DNA of 64,000 bases from Omphalotus guepiniiformis (taxonomy: Eukaryota; Basidiomycota; Agaricomycetes; Agaricales; Omphalotaceae), in the NCBI GenBank assembly GCA_028554645.1, contig JAQOOI010000063.1, forward strand, positions 1,054,001-1,118,000, in the 5' to 3' direction. Shown here one piece after another: positions 22,922 through 37,988 of this stretch (position 1 is the stretch's first letter; every line of letters starts with the position of its first letter). Under the pieces are notes generated by a model. The model made no database searches. It was not told where the DNA came from and saw nothing but the letters and a program-made list of their open reading frames with translations. Position numbers and translations under genes: made by a program.

Positions 22922-24465
22922 ATGGATCCTTCGCAGGCAGAGTTTGAAGACGAAGAAGCTATTAGCGGCACTGGAGAAGGTGACGAAATTATGGATGAGG
23001 TTGAGGAACAGGAGGATGGCTACAGTGCGTTCATCCTCATCCCAAAATCATAACGCGCCCTTGCGTTCGTGTTTGTCTGTCTCGGATGCAAGATCTAACG
23101 ATGGTGCTATGTGTTTTTTTGCCTGAATTTTTCAGCATCGTCTACGCCTACCTCGACATTAACGTGGATCAGTTGGTTCTGCTCTCTTCCCGGCCACGAG
23201 TATTTCTGCGAAGTTACAGAGGACTTTATTGAAGATGATTTCAATCTTACTGGATTGAACACCATGGTGCCGTTTTGGAAGGAGGCGATGGAGATGGTGC
23301 TGGACGTTGAACCAGGTGTGTTTGGATTTTGTATCCGCACTGATTCCACGTTCATCTTTCGCGCTCAGATGAAGATGCCTCCAAAATACCGGATGTCTCT
23401 ATTGTTGAATCTTCAGCAGAGATGCTGTATGGGCTTGTACACCAGCGTTATATCCTTACGCGTGTTGGTCTTCAAGCTATGGTAAGTTAGACATGCATCT
23501 ATTTCTGTCTGTCTAACACACTGTACAAATGGTAGATAAATACGAGGCAGGTACCTTTGGCGCTTGCCCACGAGTGTACTGTATTGGATGCAACGTCGTA
23601 CCATGCGGAAGGTCTGACATGCCTGGAGTTGACACAGTGAAGTTATTCTGCCCAAACTGTAACGATATCTATGTACCCCCAAGCAGCCGATTTCAAGGGG
23701 TGGATGGTGAGTCACCCTCATTCCTGTTGGGATATCCTCATTTATGCTCTACTATGACAGGTGCCTTCTTCGGGACGACATTCGCCCACCTCTTCTTCCA
23801 GACGTATCGGGAACTAGCTCCTGCACCATTCTGGAAAGCGCCCTCGAATTCCTCGCTATCTCCTCGCAGTAGCACTGGCTCCATGTCCCGTGGTTCTTCA
23901 TCAAACACATTCGTAAACCCGAATCCTCACGGTGGGCAGAAGCGCGCGGCCGGTTACGTGTATGTTCCTAGAATCTATGGCTTCAAAGTCAGTGAACGTG
24001 CAAAGTCTGGACCTCGAATGCAGTGGTTGAGACTACGGCCAGAGAGTCCGGAGGAGCTTGATTTGATAGATTGGAGAGGGAGGTGGATTGATGAGGATGA
24101 TGACTATGATGACGAAGAAGAAGAAGAGGAAGATAGACAGATGGAAGATTTTGATCCTGTTGGTATCGCTTTATCTCACCAATTGTGCACTAGGCTGATG
24201 TATGTGATAGGAGGCGGCAGACGAGGACGATGACGATGAAGAAGAGGAAGAGGAAGAGGAGGAAGGGGGGAAAGGAGTTCAAGGTCGACAACATTCCGTT
24301 GCTGCACCACTACCTCGTCTTTCAGGCTCTGCACGAACATCTCCAACGTGCAATACTAATGCGAGGACTCCTATACTGTCTACACCTTTTCTAGGAGGAA
24401 GTGGAGGAGGCAAGTTACGGGCTGTCAAACAATGGGCACCGACCGTTGGGCTTGTACATGGCTGA
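22922..24465 (+). CDS. CKB1: Casein kinase 2 regulatory subunit beta, with long acidic C-terminal extension
   Basis: CK2 beta dimerises and recruits catalytic alpha subunits. The start chosen is ATG 22922 (MDPSQAEFEDEEAISG). The core is near identical to the family: STLTWISWFCSLPGHEYFCE, DFIEDDFNLTGLNTMVPFW, SSAEMLYGLVHQRYILT, and the zinc finger CPRVYCIGC then LFCPNCNDIYVPP. Next is FFGTTFAHLFFQTYREL. Beyond the usual end come a Ser-rich linker, VYVPRIYGFKVSERAKSGPR, a run of Asp/Glu split by an intron, and a basic Gly-rich tail ending VKQWAPTVGLVHG. The intron at 23482-23531 has donor GTAAGT and a CTAAC branch site, but the boundary required before VDKYEAG is TG. The other introns are GT-AG. 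The symbol is by family; CKB1 versus CKB2 is not resolvable. Confidence 0.93.
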
Positions 24466-24714
24466 GGGTGACAGCTCAAGTTTTACTATGGGTTTCGTTC
24501 TTCACAACAGATTTTTTTATTTAATGGTTATATACATGGCAATCCTTTGAGCAGGGCTAGATTAGATAAAGAGTTTCTGATAAAGCGTGCGAAGATCTTG
24601 TCTTGAAACTATACAACTACTCAGCCACCTTTTTCACGTGATCTTTCAATTTCCAGCCACGAAACTCTTCCCTGCCGCGGTCAGAAACGACAACCCTCAA
24701 GATCTCCGGCAAAA

Positions 24715-25185
24715 ATGACGAGAACTAGTGAGTATTGTCTACCTGGTTGTGTAGGAATGCTGCTGAGTGGATGATATGCAGACCTTCGACAAGGCTTAAA
24801 CAAGGGCCACCCCACGACCGCTATCCCAAAAGCCGTGCGCCCATCGCAGCGCAAGGGCATCCAGTCGACTAAGACGAAATTTGTGCGCTCAGTCGTCCGT
24901 GAGGTTGCTGGATTCTCGGCGTATGAGAGGCGGGTTATGGAATTGTTGAGGAACTCGAAGGTGAGTAGATCGATTGTCGAGGATAATTTCTTCTTTACTA
25001 AATACTTGGATTTGTAGGATAAAAAGGCCCGCAAGCTCACAAAGAAGAGGGTATGTATTGGATCATCGAGGTATAAGGCTGTTCTAACCTGTATACTTTC
25101 TACAGCTGGGTACTCTGCTCCGCTCAAAGCGAAAGATCGAGGAGCTAGCTAATGTGATCCAAGAGTCGAGAAGGGCAGGACACTA
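24715..25185 (+). CDS. RPL36: 60S ribosomal protein eL36
   Basis: This is a large-subunit ribosomal protein of about 100 residues. The start is ATG 24715 ([20 protein letters not shown]). It continues with [32 protein letters not shown] and the C-terminus [13 protein letters not shown]; the stop is 25183-25185. Three GT-AG introns split the gene, the first after only 13 coding bases, a common arrangement in fungal ribosomal protein genes. The sequence matches eL36 throughout. Confidence 0.97.
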
Positions 25186-25665
25186 AATGGAGGAGTTGTG
25201 GTTGGGTCGTTTCGATTATGTATAGCACGTATGGCCCTGTACTATGCTGTTAAATGCTCATGCAAACCCTTGGCTCTGTTGAGGGGTTTCTCTCAAAAAG
25301 TCCGTTGTTCCGAGAGCCGTCAAAGATGCTGATGCTTAGCAAGACCGAGAAGCCGGGATCAATATTCAACATTACGAACCGATCGGCATCACTCGGACCA
25401 AGTCGTACGAGCAACAGAAAAACGGGAGGATGAGAAAATAACAGTGAATCTAGAGCATCAGATATGTCTCGTTGAACAAAGATGTGAAAGATTAAAAGAT
25501 TAAAGAAAGAAGGAAAGAAAGAAAAGAAAAAAAAGAAAGAAAAGAAAGAAAAGAAAAGCGGCAGCGGTTGCGGTTAAGATGACTGATGTGAAATTTGTAA
25601 GGGGATAAAATGAAGAAGCCTCGGTGAAGATAAAAAGTATATGACAAGTTTGAATTTGGCAGACC
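25186..25665. other. Intergenic region with a polypurine tract
   Basis: This 480-base spacer runs between the eL36 stop and the VTT-protein start. It carries a purine-only run near 25503-25558, described separately, and no ORF with family features. Confidence 0.5.
25503..25558 (+). repeat. Polypurine GAAA-type low-complexity tract
   Basis: About 56 bases consist only of A and G, mostly GAAA units with GGAAA variants. It lies upstream of the VTT-domain gene, roughly 110-160 bases before its start codon. Such tracts can exclude nucleosomes; here it is simply a simple-sequence repeat. Confidence 0.75.
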
Positions 25666-27217
25666 ATGTCGAGTACGCCCGCTGCTTCTGCCTGTCTCGC
25701 TGCTCCCCTCACAAGACACAGAGCATCCTCTACTACCCTCAGACCCGCCCTCACCCTCAAATCCCTTGGTCGTCGTCGTTCTGCTTCCTCTCTTCAGCCT
25801 CTTCCTCAGTCCCTTCCTCAGTCTCCTCACTCCTCCCAGGCGACGACCCCAGCGCTCGACTCCCAGTCTTCTCCTTCAATGCTCGTTCTCGTGGTTTCTA
25901 GAGTCCTTCAGTGGATTCATCTTCATCCAAAACATCCAGAGGTTACCATCTGGGAGTCTCCTTCTTCACCCCGGTCCAGTGAGGATGACTTTGCACTCCC
26001 ACTTCCCGCCTCAGCAACCAAGGCTTCCTTTGGTGATGTCGTCAACGAGAATCCGCCCTTTCGCCATCAGTGGTTCCACGGTCTGCCTTCAGTTCGTCTT
26101 TATTTACTCACCTCATCCATCAACCAACTAATCAACTGATGTTCTCTTTTTCCTCTCAGCTTCATGCTCCCATATTGCTCGTAATCTCCCTCTTTCCTCT
26201 CTCAACCGCATTCGTTTTCCTCGCTCTGAGAACTCTTCCTGTTTCTTTTTCTTGGCCCAAGACGATTACCGACTTGGCTGAGCTTGGTCGCGACTTGCAT
26301 GGTTATTCAAAGAGTGGTCCTTGGCCTATGGCCCACGTTATTGGAATCATGGCAATAACAGCAGTTTGGAAGCATGCTTGGTCCATCCCAGGCAGTGTCA
26401 TTTGGAATGTCCTCGCTGGCGCTCTCTTTTCTCCCGCCCTTGCTACTATCCTCCTTGCCATTCTCACTACTATCGGTTCACTTTGCGCCACTTTACTATC
26501 CGCGCCTTTGTCACCTTTCATCATGTATCTTTTCCCAAAAGTCCTCGATATGACGCGTTCCGCCTTGGAGGGTGACGTTCCTAGTCTCACTTCGGAATCA
26601 AAATCGCAATCCCCTAATCTCACCTCCACATCACATTCGGGTGCTTGGGTCCGTCTATCTGTCCTGCGTCTTGTTGGTGTTGTTCCTTGGTCTGGAATAA
26701 ATATCGCCTGTGGTGTTTGCGGTGTATCATTATGGGATTGCATGCTGGGATCGTTTATCGGAACCTTACCATGGACTGCTGTCACATGTCAGGTAAGATC
26801 CTTTTTTGTTTTTCCCTTTTCGCACCCTCACATCTTTCTTAGATTGGTGACATCTTGCAAACTGTTGCATCAACACCTTCTCCTACGCCACAAACAGTGT
26901 CATCAGTTTTGCTTTCGCCGGACATTATCATCAAGCTTGTTTGTCTTTCCTTCCTTTCTTTGGCGCCGATACTTGCCCGAGATCGCCTCAAAGCACTCAT
27001 CAGCCCCGCTTCCTCTGCAGACAATACAACATCCGAATCAAAATCGGATGAAAGAGCGTCGCGTTGGACATGGGTGAAAGAGTGGAGAGCTCGTCTGCCT
27101 TCCCGGTCTAGGACACGTGAGGCGAGAGAGAAGGTACAGAGGATGAGGCGGCTGGACGTGCTAATTGACGAGAAACGGCAGATACAGATCCGGGAGGATG
27201 AAATGTTACCATCATGA
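25666..27217 (+). CDS. TVP38/TMEM64-type VTT-domain membrane protein
   Basis: VTT (SNARE-associated Golgi/DedA-like) proteins are multipass membrane proteins of Golgi and ER, some being lipid scramblases. The start is ATG 25666 (MSSTPAASACLAAPLTRHRA). A Ser/Pro-rich cytosolic N-terminus is followed by a hydrophobic helix (PILLVISLFPLSTAFVFLAL). The VTT core has WSIPGSVIWNVLAGALFSPA and, further on, LRLVGVVPWSGINIACGVCG. A last exon adds another membrane segment (IIIKLVCLSFLSLAPILA) and a basic C-terminus rich in Arg. Both introns are GT-AG. The VTT motifs GxxxG/F and the RxxPxxP-like RLVGVVPW support the family; which paralogue it is cannot be told. Confidence 0.84.
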
Positions 27218-27679
27218 TATTGGCGGTACTCGCATCTTTTCGTCTTTGCATTCTGCTCTGTTTTATTCGTTCAATATTTCGACATGGTCACGATCAGCAC
27301 GACACTTTCCGCCTCATGCACTCTTTTCTCTCCAGCTGTGATTATTCCCCTGCATTTGTTTTGATTCGGTCATTTTTGTCACATTCTACAACCTGTCCTG
27401 TAGACCTGCAGATATATCAATACTCTACCTCCCACACGCTGTCATAGTATTCCCCGCCACTATTTCTTTAAAACCCTTGTTCTTTACAATCTCACGTCTC
27501 ATGCCACGTTAATGTTCCCTTCTTCGTTCATAGTGGGTACATAGATCTCTGCCAAGTACATCATCTAGTTAGCACTATTTATTTAGTTACATCGTTCAAA
27601 GGCAATAGAGTTCATACCCTCGCGTCATGAAAAGTGTGACATAGCGCGTGTGTGACTTTTTTCTTTTACGCGTTCTACA
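27218..27679. other. Intergenic region and MSH2 promoter
   Basis: This 462-base, T-rich spacer lies between the VTT gene and MSH2. Its end carries an ACGCGT box six bases before the MSH2 start codon (separate entry). Nothing else is recognised. Confidence 0.5.
27668..27673 (+). promoter_or_regulatory. ACGCGT (MCB-like) box adjacent to the MSH2 start codon
   Basis: A perfect MluI cell-cycle box core lies at 27668-27673, just before ATG 27680. DNA repair and replication genes are classic MBF targets in yeasts. Its closeness to the ATG means it probably sits in the 5' UTR, so regulatory function is tentative. Confidence 0.35.
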
Positions 27680-30600
27680 ATGTACGACAAAGAGAAGGAT
27701 CAAACCGACCAGCAGACTGACCCAGGTTTCATACATTTCTTTGGAAAGCTTCCCCCCAAATCCCCAGAAACTGGGACTTTACGTCTCTTTCATCGCACGG
27801 GGACCGACGCGTACTATGCTGTTTATGGCCCGGATGCCCTCTATGTCGCGACACATGTGTACCACACCAACTCTGTCATCAAGTATCTAGGCTTTGGAGG
27901 AAGAGCCGCAGGACTTCCTAGTGTCACGATGAAGACCAGCGTTGCTCAGATGCTGTTGAGGGAAGCCCTGACGAGCAAACAATTGAGGGTTGAGATCTGG
28001 GTCCCCGAGAGCGGTCAAGGAAAGAAAGTTTCGAAATTCAAGCTGGATAAGGAGGCAAGTTCTGTAAACCCATATCTTCAACGTCTGACGGTTCTCCTTT
28101 AGGCTTCACCGGGAAATCTTCAAGCAGTAGAAGATTTGCTTTTTGTGAATTCAGATCTCTTGTCTGCACCGATTGTAATGGCCATCAAAATCGCAACTAC
28201 TGCCGCCTCTGCCGGAGACAAGACCAAGCTCAAGACTGTCGGGATAGCGTTCGCAGACACTAGTGTGCGCGAGTTGGGAGTGGCGGACTTTGTCGACAAC
28301 GACTTGTTCTCAAACACCGAGGTATGCGAATCACTCTTGCTAAATCGCGACAGTAACATAACCTTGGCGTCATCACAGTCTTTGATCATTCAACTGTCCG
28401 TAAAAGAAGCCATTTTACCTACCGGGACGGCTTCAGGAACTACAGACCGTGATATTGACCTCAACAAACTCAAGGCCGTTTTAGATCGATGCGGAGTCGT
28501 CGTCACCGAGCGCAAACCGAGTGAATTCTCATCAAAGAATATTGCGAATGATCTGCCGCGTCTCCTTAAAACTACTGCAACTGCCTCGGCTGAGGCTACT
28601 TCTGCAGATGCGTCCGTAGTTATTCGTACGTGGGACCTTTTGATTAATGCTCAACACCCTTTACCAACTTCGATTACTGCGTTCTTTCTAAAGCTCAATT
28701 AAACCTTCCTACTGCTCCTTCAGCACTCTCTGCCCTTGTCACATACCTCTCGCTCCTCTCTGACCCATCCAACCACAATGCATACACTATTCGGACACAC
28801 GACCTCGCGCAATACATGCGTCTTGATGCCAGTGCGCTTAGGGCCCTAAATTTGACTGAAGCTCCGGGAAATGCAGGGACAACCACTCGCAATACCACCT
28901 TGCTCGGTTTACTGAACAAGTGCAAGACTGCTCAAGGAACCAGGTTGCTTGGCACATGGCTCAAGCAGCCCCTGATTAATTTACATGAGATCAGTGCGTG
29001 CAATTGGCATTATTGTTTGGGTTGCTTTCAATCCTGAAAACTGTGGTTTAGAGAAACGTCAGAATCTTGTCGAGATCTTTTTTGATGATACAAATTCCCG
29101 ACGGACTCTTCAGGTGAATAGGTTTTGTCGATGTGATCTGTGCGACCCTAAGCTTTTTTCCAGGATGATTACATGAAAGTTATGCCTGACCTTCATCGTC
29201 TTTGCAAGCGTTTCCAAAAGGCCCAAGCCAGTCTACAAGATGTAGTGCGAGTATACCAGGTTGTGCTCAAAGTTGGTATACGTCATCATTGCTGCTACAT
29301 ACTGTGCTCAAAACCTTGCTTTAGCTGCCTGGGATGATCGAAACCCTCGAAGGCTTACAACCAGGAAATGAAGAGTATATTGCAGTCATAAACGACATGT
29401 ATTTAACCCCGATCAAGGTCAGTTCTGAATCTCTCTTGCCATTGAGAAAAAGGTCGTTAAGTGACGTAATCAGGAATACGAAACCAGCTTGTGTAAATAT
29501 GCCGAAATGGTGGAACAGACACTAGACTTGGATCAGCTTGAACACCATAACTATGTTATCAAGCCAGATTATGATCCTCGATTGCAGGAACTCGCAGAAA
29601 AACTTGCAGAGGTGAAGACACTTTCTAGTCAGTTTTGTGCCAGTTTTGACTGTATCTTGCACGTAGGTGAGAGATGGACTGGATGAGGAGCATCGGGACG
29701 TTGGGGTCGATTTAAAGTTGGAGCTTGACAAAAAGTTGCACTTGGAGAATAATCCGACGTACGGGTATTGCTTCCGTCTGACCAAGAATGTAAGTCCCAC
29801 AATCATATTCAACGTTATTCACGCATTGATAACGTCTTACAGGATGCCAAAGGTCTTTCAAAGAAATATACCGAGCTAGGGACCACTAAGAGTGGTGTAT
29901 TCTTTACGACAAAAACTCTCAAAAAGCACGCAGAGGACTACAAGGAATATTCGGACAAGTACTCGCGAACACAAAGCGGACTTGTAAAAGAAGTCGTCAA
30001 TATAGCTTGTGAGTGTGATGAAATGTGATGCAGCCTAGTGTGCTGATAGCTTTTTGATTAGCCACGTATGCACCTGTGCTGGAGTCCCTGGACAACATCA
30101 TTGCACATCTAGATGTCATCCTTAGGTGTGTATTTAGTGATAGGTCATTGGCATGTGTTGATATGTTATTCAGCTTTGCACATGTCTCCGTCAACGCTCC
30201 CGAGCCCTACGTCAGGCCTATTGTTGGTGTGTCCTGGCCGTATTGCCTCTTGAATCTTATTTCCTGACAGAAACATAGGCGAGGGAAGCGTCGTTCTCCG
30301 GGATGCTCGGCATCCTTGCCTAGAGGTTCAAGAGGACGTTTCTTTCATTGCTAATGACGTAGAAATGATCAAAGGTATGCACTGGGGAATCTTTCTGCAT
30401 GGTAGGAAATTTATCTTTGTGATTGTAGACAAAAGTGAACTTCAGATAATTAGTAAGACCTTCGCTGCTGGTGATGTTGTTGCCCTGACATGTCTTGACA
30501 GCTGGTCCCAATATGGGCGGAAAGTCCACCTACATCCGTCAAGTTGGTGTTATTGCACTCATGGCGCAGGTCGGATGTTTTGTGCCTTGTTCGGAGGCCC

Positions 30601-31656
30601 GGCTGCCCATATTCGATTCTGTGCTATGCCGCGTTGGTGCCGGCGACAGCCAGCTGAAAGGAGTATCGACGTTCATGGCGGAGATGTTGGAAACGGCGAC
30701 TATTCTTCGAGTAAGGTGTCCTATCATAGTATTTGATTTAGAACTCATCACGCTCTCTAGTCCGCGACGAAAGACTCTTTGATTATCATTGACGAACTCG
30801 GACGAGGTACTTGCTGCTGAATAAGATGTCGGTTCCTCACTCATTTTTTTTTTCTACCAGGAACGTCCACATACGACGGGTTCGGCTTAGCTTGGGCTAT
30901 TTCTGAGTGAGATTGGCTTCCTTCTAGTTCAGTACTGTCACTAACCTTGATTCAATAGGCATATAGCTTCAGAAATCCATGCCTTCTGTATGTTTGCTAC
31001 GCACTTCCATGAGCTGACTGCTCTTGATCAACAAATATCCCACGTCAAGAACTTGCATGTTGTAGCTCATGTTGGTGAAAAATCCGGAGATGATGAACGA
31101 CGGGAGATCACGCTGTTATACAAAGTAGAGCCTGGTACGCGGGTGCCCGCGAAGATTTTGCGATGAATTATCCTGATATGTTCATTCTCTGCCTGGTGTT
31201 TCTGATCAGAGCTTCGGTATTCACGTTGCTGAGCTCGCAAACTTCCCCGAGAACGTCGTGAAGGTGCGTACACTATTTTTCGCGGCTGGGTCTCCCATAC
31301 TCACCATATTCTCAAAACTACAGCTTGCTAAACGGAAAGCTGACGAGCTTGAAGACTTTGGTGGAGGTGAGCGCGCGATTCATATGTAAAGTTTGATCTA
31401 TTCACCAATTGTCTTATTAGACGACAAGCATATGGACGTGGATGTTCCGCCTGAAGTCACGGACGAAGGAATTCAAATTGTCGAAGACCTCCTGCGCACT
31501 TGGCTTGCGTCGACATCACCGTCCGACGGCGAGGACGTTGTCATGGAGGAACTTTCTACGGAGGTTCAGGTCGAGCAGCTGAAGAGTTGCGTGAATAAGT
31601 TCCTCCCACAGATCGAAAACAATTCGTGGCTGCAATCACTGCTGAACACTCTCTAA
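27680..31656 (+). CDS. MSH2: DNA mismatch repair protein MSH2
   Basis: MSH2 pairs with MSH6 or MSH3 to recognise mismatches. The start is ATG 27680 ([20 protein letters not shown]). About 18 introns. Domains in order: mismatch-recognition and connector ([20 protein letters not shown]), lever/clamp ([35 protein letters not shown]), then the ABC ATPase with Walker [15 protein letters not shown], signature region [17 protein letters not shown], Walker [19 protein letters not shown] and the His loop FATHFHEL; the C-terminus ends [12 protein letters not shown]. Intron 1 (28055-28102) is GC-AG. The intron at 31135-31195 ends in TG and is flanked by GCCTGGT repeats, yet the conserved [15 protein letters not shown] spans it. 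The remaining introns are GT-AG. Catalytic motifs are all intact. Confidence 0.97.
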
Positions 31657-31743
31657 TTCTTTGCTATCCCCCGTGCAATTGGTTCTCGTCTGCATCGTAT
31701 TGCTCTCATGTTAATAATTGTAGAATATGTACAATACATGTAG

Positions 31744-34723
<2,980 letters not shown>

Positions 34724-35753
34724 CGTGCTGAGGATCTGGATCTGAAGGATATAATATTCCCACGATGTCAAGATTGCAAAAAGGCAGGCAGGCATGTACC
34801 AGGCATGTACCTACTTACTTACATAGTCAACCGCGTACGCAGACCCACTGAGTTCGAAGGGTGCCGCCATTCAGGCGGTTCACAATCGCCGAGCTCAGGT
34901 TGGGTCGTATAGCCCGTACTCATGTTCCGTCGTGTCCGCTGACATATCTATATCATTGACAATGCTGGCGCCACTCCATATGCATATTGCATGTCGCTCG
35001 ATAGAAGGACTGAACAGTCTTGGTGAAAATTGCAATTATGTTCGACATGTCTTCTGAACTGATTCATGAGTGTTTTTGCTATTATCTGTCAGGTTTTTTC
35101 TATAGTGCTCGTGCGTGTACTCGGACCAAAGGGCTTGTACACATGATTCCATCGGCCCCCTCCAGTGACAGCGCACCAGATGAAGGAACTATTCTCTCAC
35201 TTTTTGAGAAGGTAGGTGGAGTTGCAAACCCCGCACAGCTTTATTGAGACCCCAGCTTCTGGATTTAGAAAAAGGGCCACAAACTATCTCACTGCTGTCA
35301 GCACCTTACGCTCGTTCTCGCGCCTAAGTTTGGAGATTCTTATAAGTGTTCGCTCCAGGTGCTCCTGCACCGTCAACTTCTCATTGTATTGGAGGCGAAA
35401 CTTCGATATATTAACATGACTGAACCTTAAAAGACGACTCCCATGCCGCAGAAAGAAATTTCTTCCATCCGTACGGCCATTCATTTCATGAATTCAGAAA
35501 GAACACTTATGCTTGATCGTCTTCTAGTCGGTTCCACCCATACGCCACTCGAAGGATTCACCAGTGGTTGGCACTTTGTGTACATTCGTGGTGCCAGTGC
35601 TGAAAATAATCCTGTTCATCGAATGAGAGCCTGTGAATTGCTCGGAAGTTGAGCTCCTGGTCTGGTTTGTCATGGGCCTCACTCGGGCGGATATATAAAG
35701 CTGAGAAACATAACCAGTTCAGCATCCACAGACATCTCTATTAGTTGCGCTCT
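34724..35753. other. Intergenic region between divergent TRM4 and P450 genes
   Basis: About 1 kb without a supported gene. A minus-strand stretch (35284-35484) could encode a charged helical peptide and a plus-strand ORF (35443-35652) has no family features; neither has neighbouring exons I can join. The region may hold a decayed gene, but I cannot show it. A TATA box for the P450 is at 35692-35699. Confidence 0.4.
35692..35699 (+). promoter_or_regulatory. TATA box of the P450 gene
   Basis: TATATAAA is placed 55 bases before the P450 start codon at 35754, a normal spacing for a fungal TATA promoter. Confidence 0.6.
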
Positions 35754-37988
35754 ATGGAAATATCATCCTCAGTCGTCGCTTCAACTATCCTGCTCATTGC
35801 AGCAGTGCTTATCAGACATCTCTACCGCGGTTTTGCGACCAACCGGTACCGTCTCCCATATCCTCCAGGGCCGAAACCTCTGCCTTTACTTGGGAATCTT
35901 TTTGATGTTCCAGATAACAAGTCCTGGGTCACTTACGCGAATTGGCGTAAGCTCTATGGTGAACGGAACGTTTGGTATTTTCTTCAGTAACTAACCACTA
36001 CCCGGACTTCAGGCAATATGGTTCATTTTCAAGTACCTGGTCATGGACACTTTATCATTATCAACTCGGAGAAAATTGCTGTCGACCTTCTGGAGAAGAG
36101 GGCAGCCATCTACTCCGATCGAGTGTTTACGTTCATTGAGGAATTGTAAGTCATTCAATTCTTGACGCAATTTTGAATGATATAGACTTTCACCGTGCCA
36201 GTTGCCGGTTCGACTTCAATACGGGTATGTCGGTTTCATATTAAAGGTTTTCATCGTCGTCACTGACCGTTAAATCAGCATTTATACCTTATTCTGAAAG
36301 GTGGCGTCAGAATCGGAAAACGTTTCACCAGAGCTTCAGACCTAGCGCCGCAGTTTACTTCAAACCTGTTCAGCAGCGGTCAGCCCGTGTCTTATTATCC
36401 AATCTGCTCGACACACCAACAGATTTCATGCAACATGTCGCAACGTACGCTCATATGATACGTGGCTTTGAATGATACTAACAATCTAGATGTGACTTTG
36501 TACACAGTCTGTCATCAAACATCATTTTCTCTCGGATTTATGGGCTGGAGGGTTCGAGCCAAGACCGTCCTGCCCAAATTGCACGAGCAGTAGTCGATGA
36601 TTTTCAAGAAAGTTTTTTACCCGGGACCTTCACCCTCCCTAAGCTACTCCCATTCATGCGCTATCTCCCTTCTTGGTTTCCTGGATGCCGATTCAAACGA
36701 TTTGCGGATCAGTGTAGCAGCAGGGTCAAGGAGATGCAAGATGTAGCGTTCGACATGGCACTTAAACGGATGGTTCGTCAGTAAATCTGGACACTCAACC
36801 TTGAGTATCTGATAGTATTCTATTAGGATAGTGGAACAACGTCTTTGGTGGGTGAGCTCGTGTCGGCCCATCAAGACGACCCCGATGAAATATTGCGCAT
36901 AAAAAATATGGCTGCTACCAGTTTTGTTGGTGAGAAGCCCAAGATGAATTGTATCTTATCACTACATTAACCTTAAGATTTTGTCGTGCATGTAGCTGCT
37001 GCTGATACAGTATGTCGACTCCATATTATGCTGCCAAATTGATACCGACATCCGAGATGACTATAGACAGCATCGGCCATCCAGACCTTTTTCCTGTGCA
37101 TGACACGCAATCCTCAGGTTCAAGCGAAAGCCCAGGAGGAGATAGACCTAGTCATTGGCCGAGACCGGTTACCCAGTCTTGAAGATCGGCACTCTCTTCC
37201 TTACGTCGAAGCACTCTACCGCGAAGTCATGAGATGGAATCCCGCACTTCCTTTGGGTAAGTGCAGTCTGCTTTGTGCCTTCCCCGGTGATGACCTTCGG
37301 ATTCTCGTGTTCTGCAGGTGTTCCTCATAAGACCACCGAGAGTGATGTATATGACGGGTACTACATACCGAAAGGTTTTGATTTCATTGCTCTTTTATCT
37401 ACCAAACCTCACAATGAACCATCTTCAAGGAACTATTGTCGTAAGCAATATCTGGTGAGTAATCAGCATCTCAATTTCGTCTTACTTTGAACACCTGATA
37501 GGGGAATGACTCGTGACTCATCAATCTATGACAACCCGGAGGAGTTTCGTCCAGAGAGATTCCTTACTGGATCTCCGGATGCGCCATTCACGAGTATCAA
37601 CAACATCTTAGCTTTTGGCTTTGGTCGAAGGTAAGTGAAAAATCTATCCACAACTCATTCAATGGTCATTCTTCTGACGTGCTCGCTCCCGTTCCTAAGG
37701 GTATGCGTCGGCCGGTACGTAGCTGATGCTACAGTGTGGCTTACGATTGCATATGTCCTGGCTACGTTCAAGATTGCAAAACCCAAGAACGAACATGGGC
37801 AGGAGATTGAGGTGCCAGGTCATCTTGCCGAACGATTCTTTTGGTCAGTATCACCAATTATTCGTCCTGTATGCAAATTCATATCTTAATGGTTTAACTG
37901 TCGCAGCCACCCGGAGCCATTCGATTGCTTGATTACTCCTCGCTCTGATCAGGCGGAGACGCTGATTAGAGACGCTGATCAAGTCTGA
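35754..37988 (+). CDS. Cytochrome P450 monooxygenase (basidiomycete CYP, CYP620/5144-like group not resolved)
   Basis: This is a membrane-anchored haem monooxygenase. The start is ATG 35754; the first 25 residues (MEISSSVVASTILLIAAVLI) form the ER anchor, followed by the hinge LPYPPGPKPLPLLGNL. Other motifs are the C-helix SERWRQNRKTFHQSF, the I-helix AAADTTASAIQTFF (AxxDTT), the K-helix REVMRWNPALPLGVPHK (ExxR as EVMR), the PERF region PEEFRPERFL, and the haem loop FGFGRRVCVGR with Cys ligand. The C-terminus is CHPEPFDCLITPRSD. About 12 introns, all GT-AG where traced. The active site looks intact. The PALPLGVPH sequence is typical of basidiomycete O-methylsterigmatocystin oxidoreductase-like P450s, so secondary metabolism or xenobiotic detoxification is likely but unproven. 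No other biosynthetic gene is adjacent. Confidence 0.93.

Noticed and set aside
26303..26785. 160-codon antisense ORF inside the VTT-domain gene
   Set aside because: It is the complement of the VTT coding exon and shows Arg/Pro-rich random composition.
35284..35484. Minus-strand helical, charged ORF between TRM4 and P450
   Set aside because: Could be a coiled coil or a gene remnant, but I could not join further exons or see a family.
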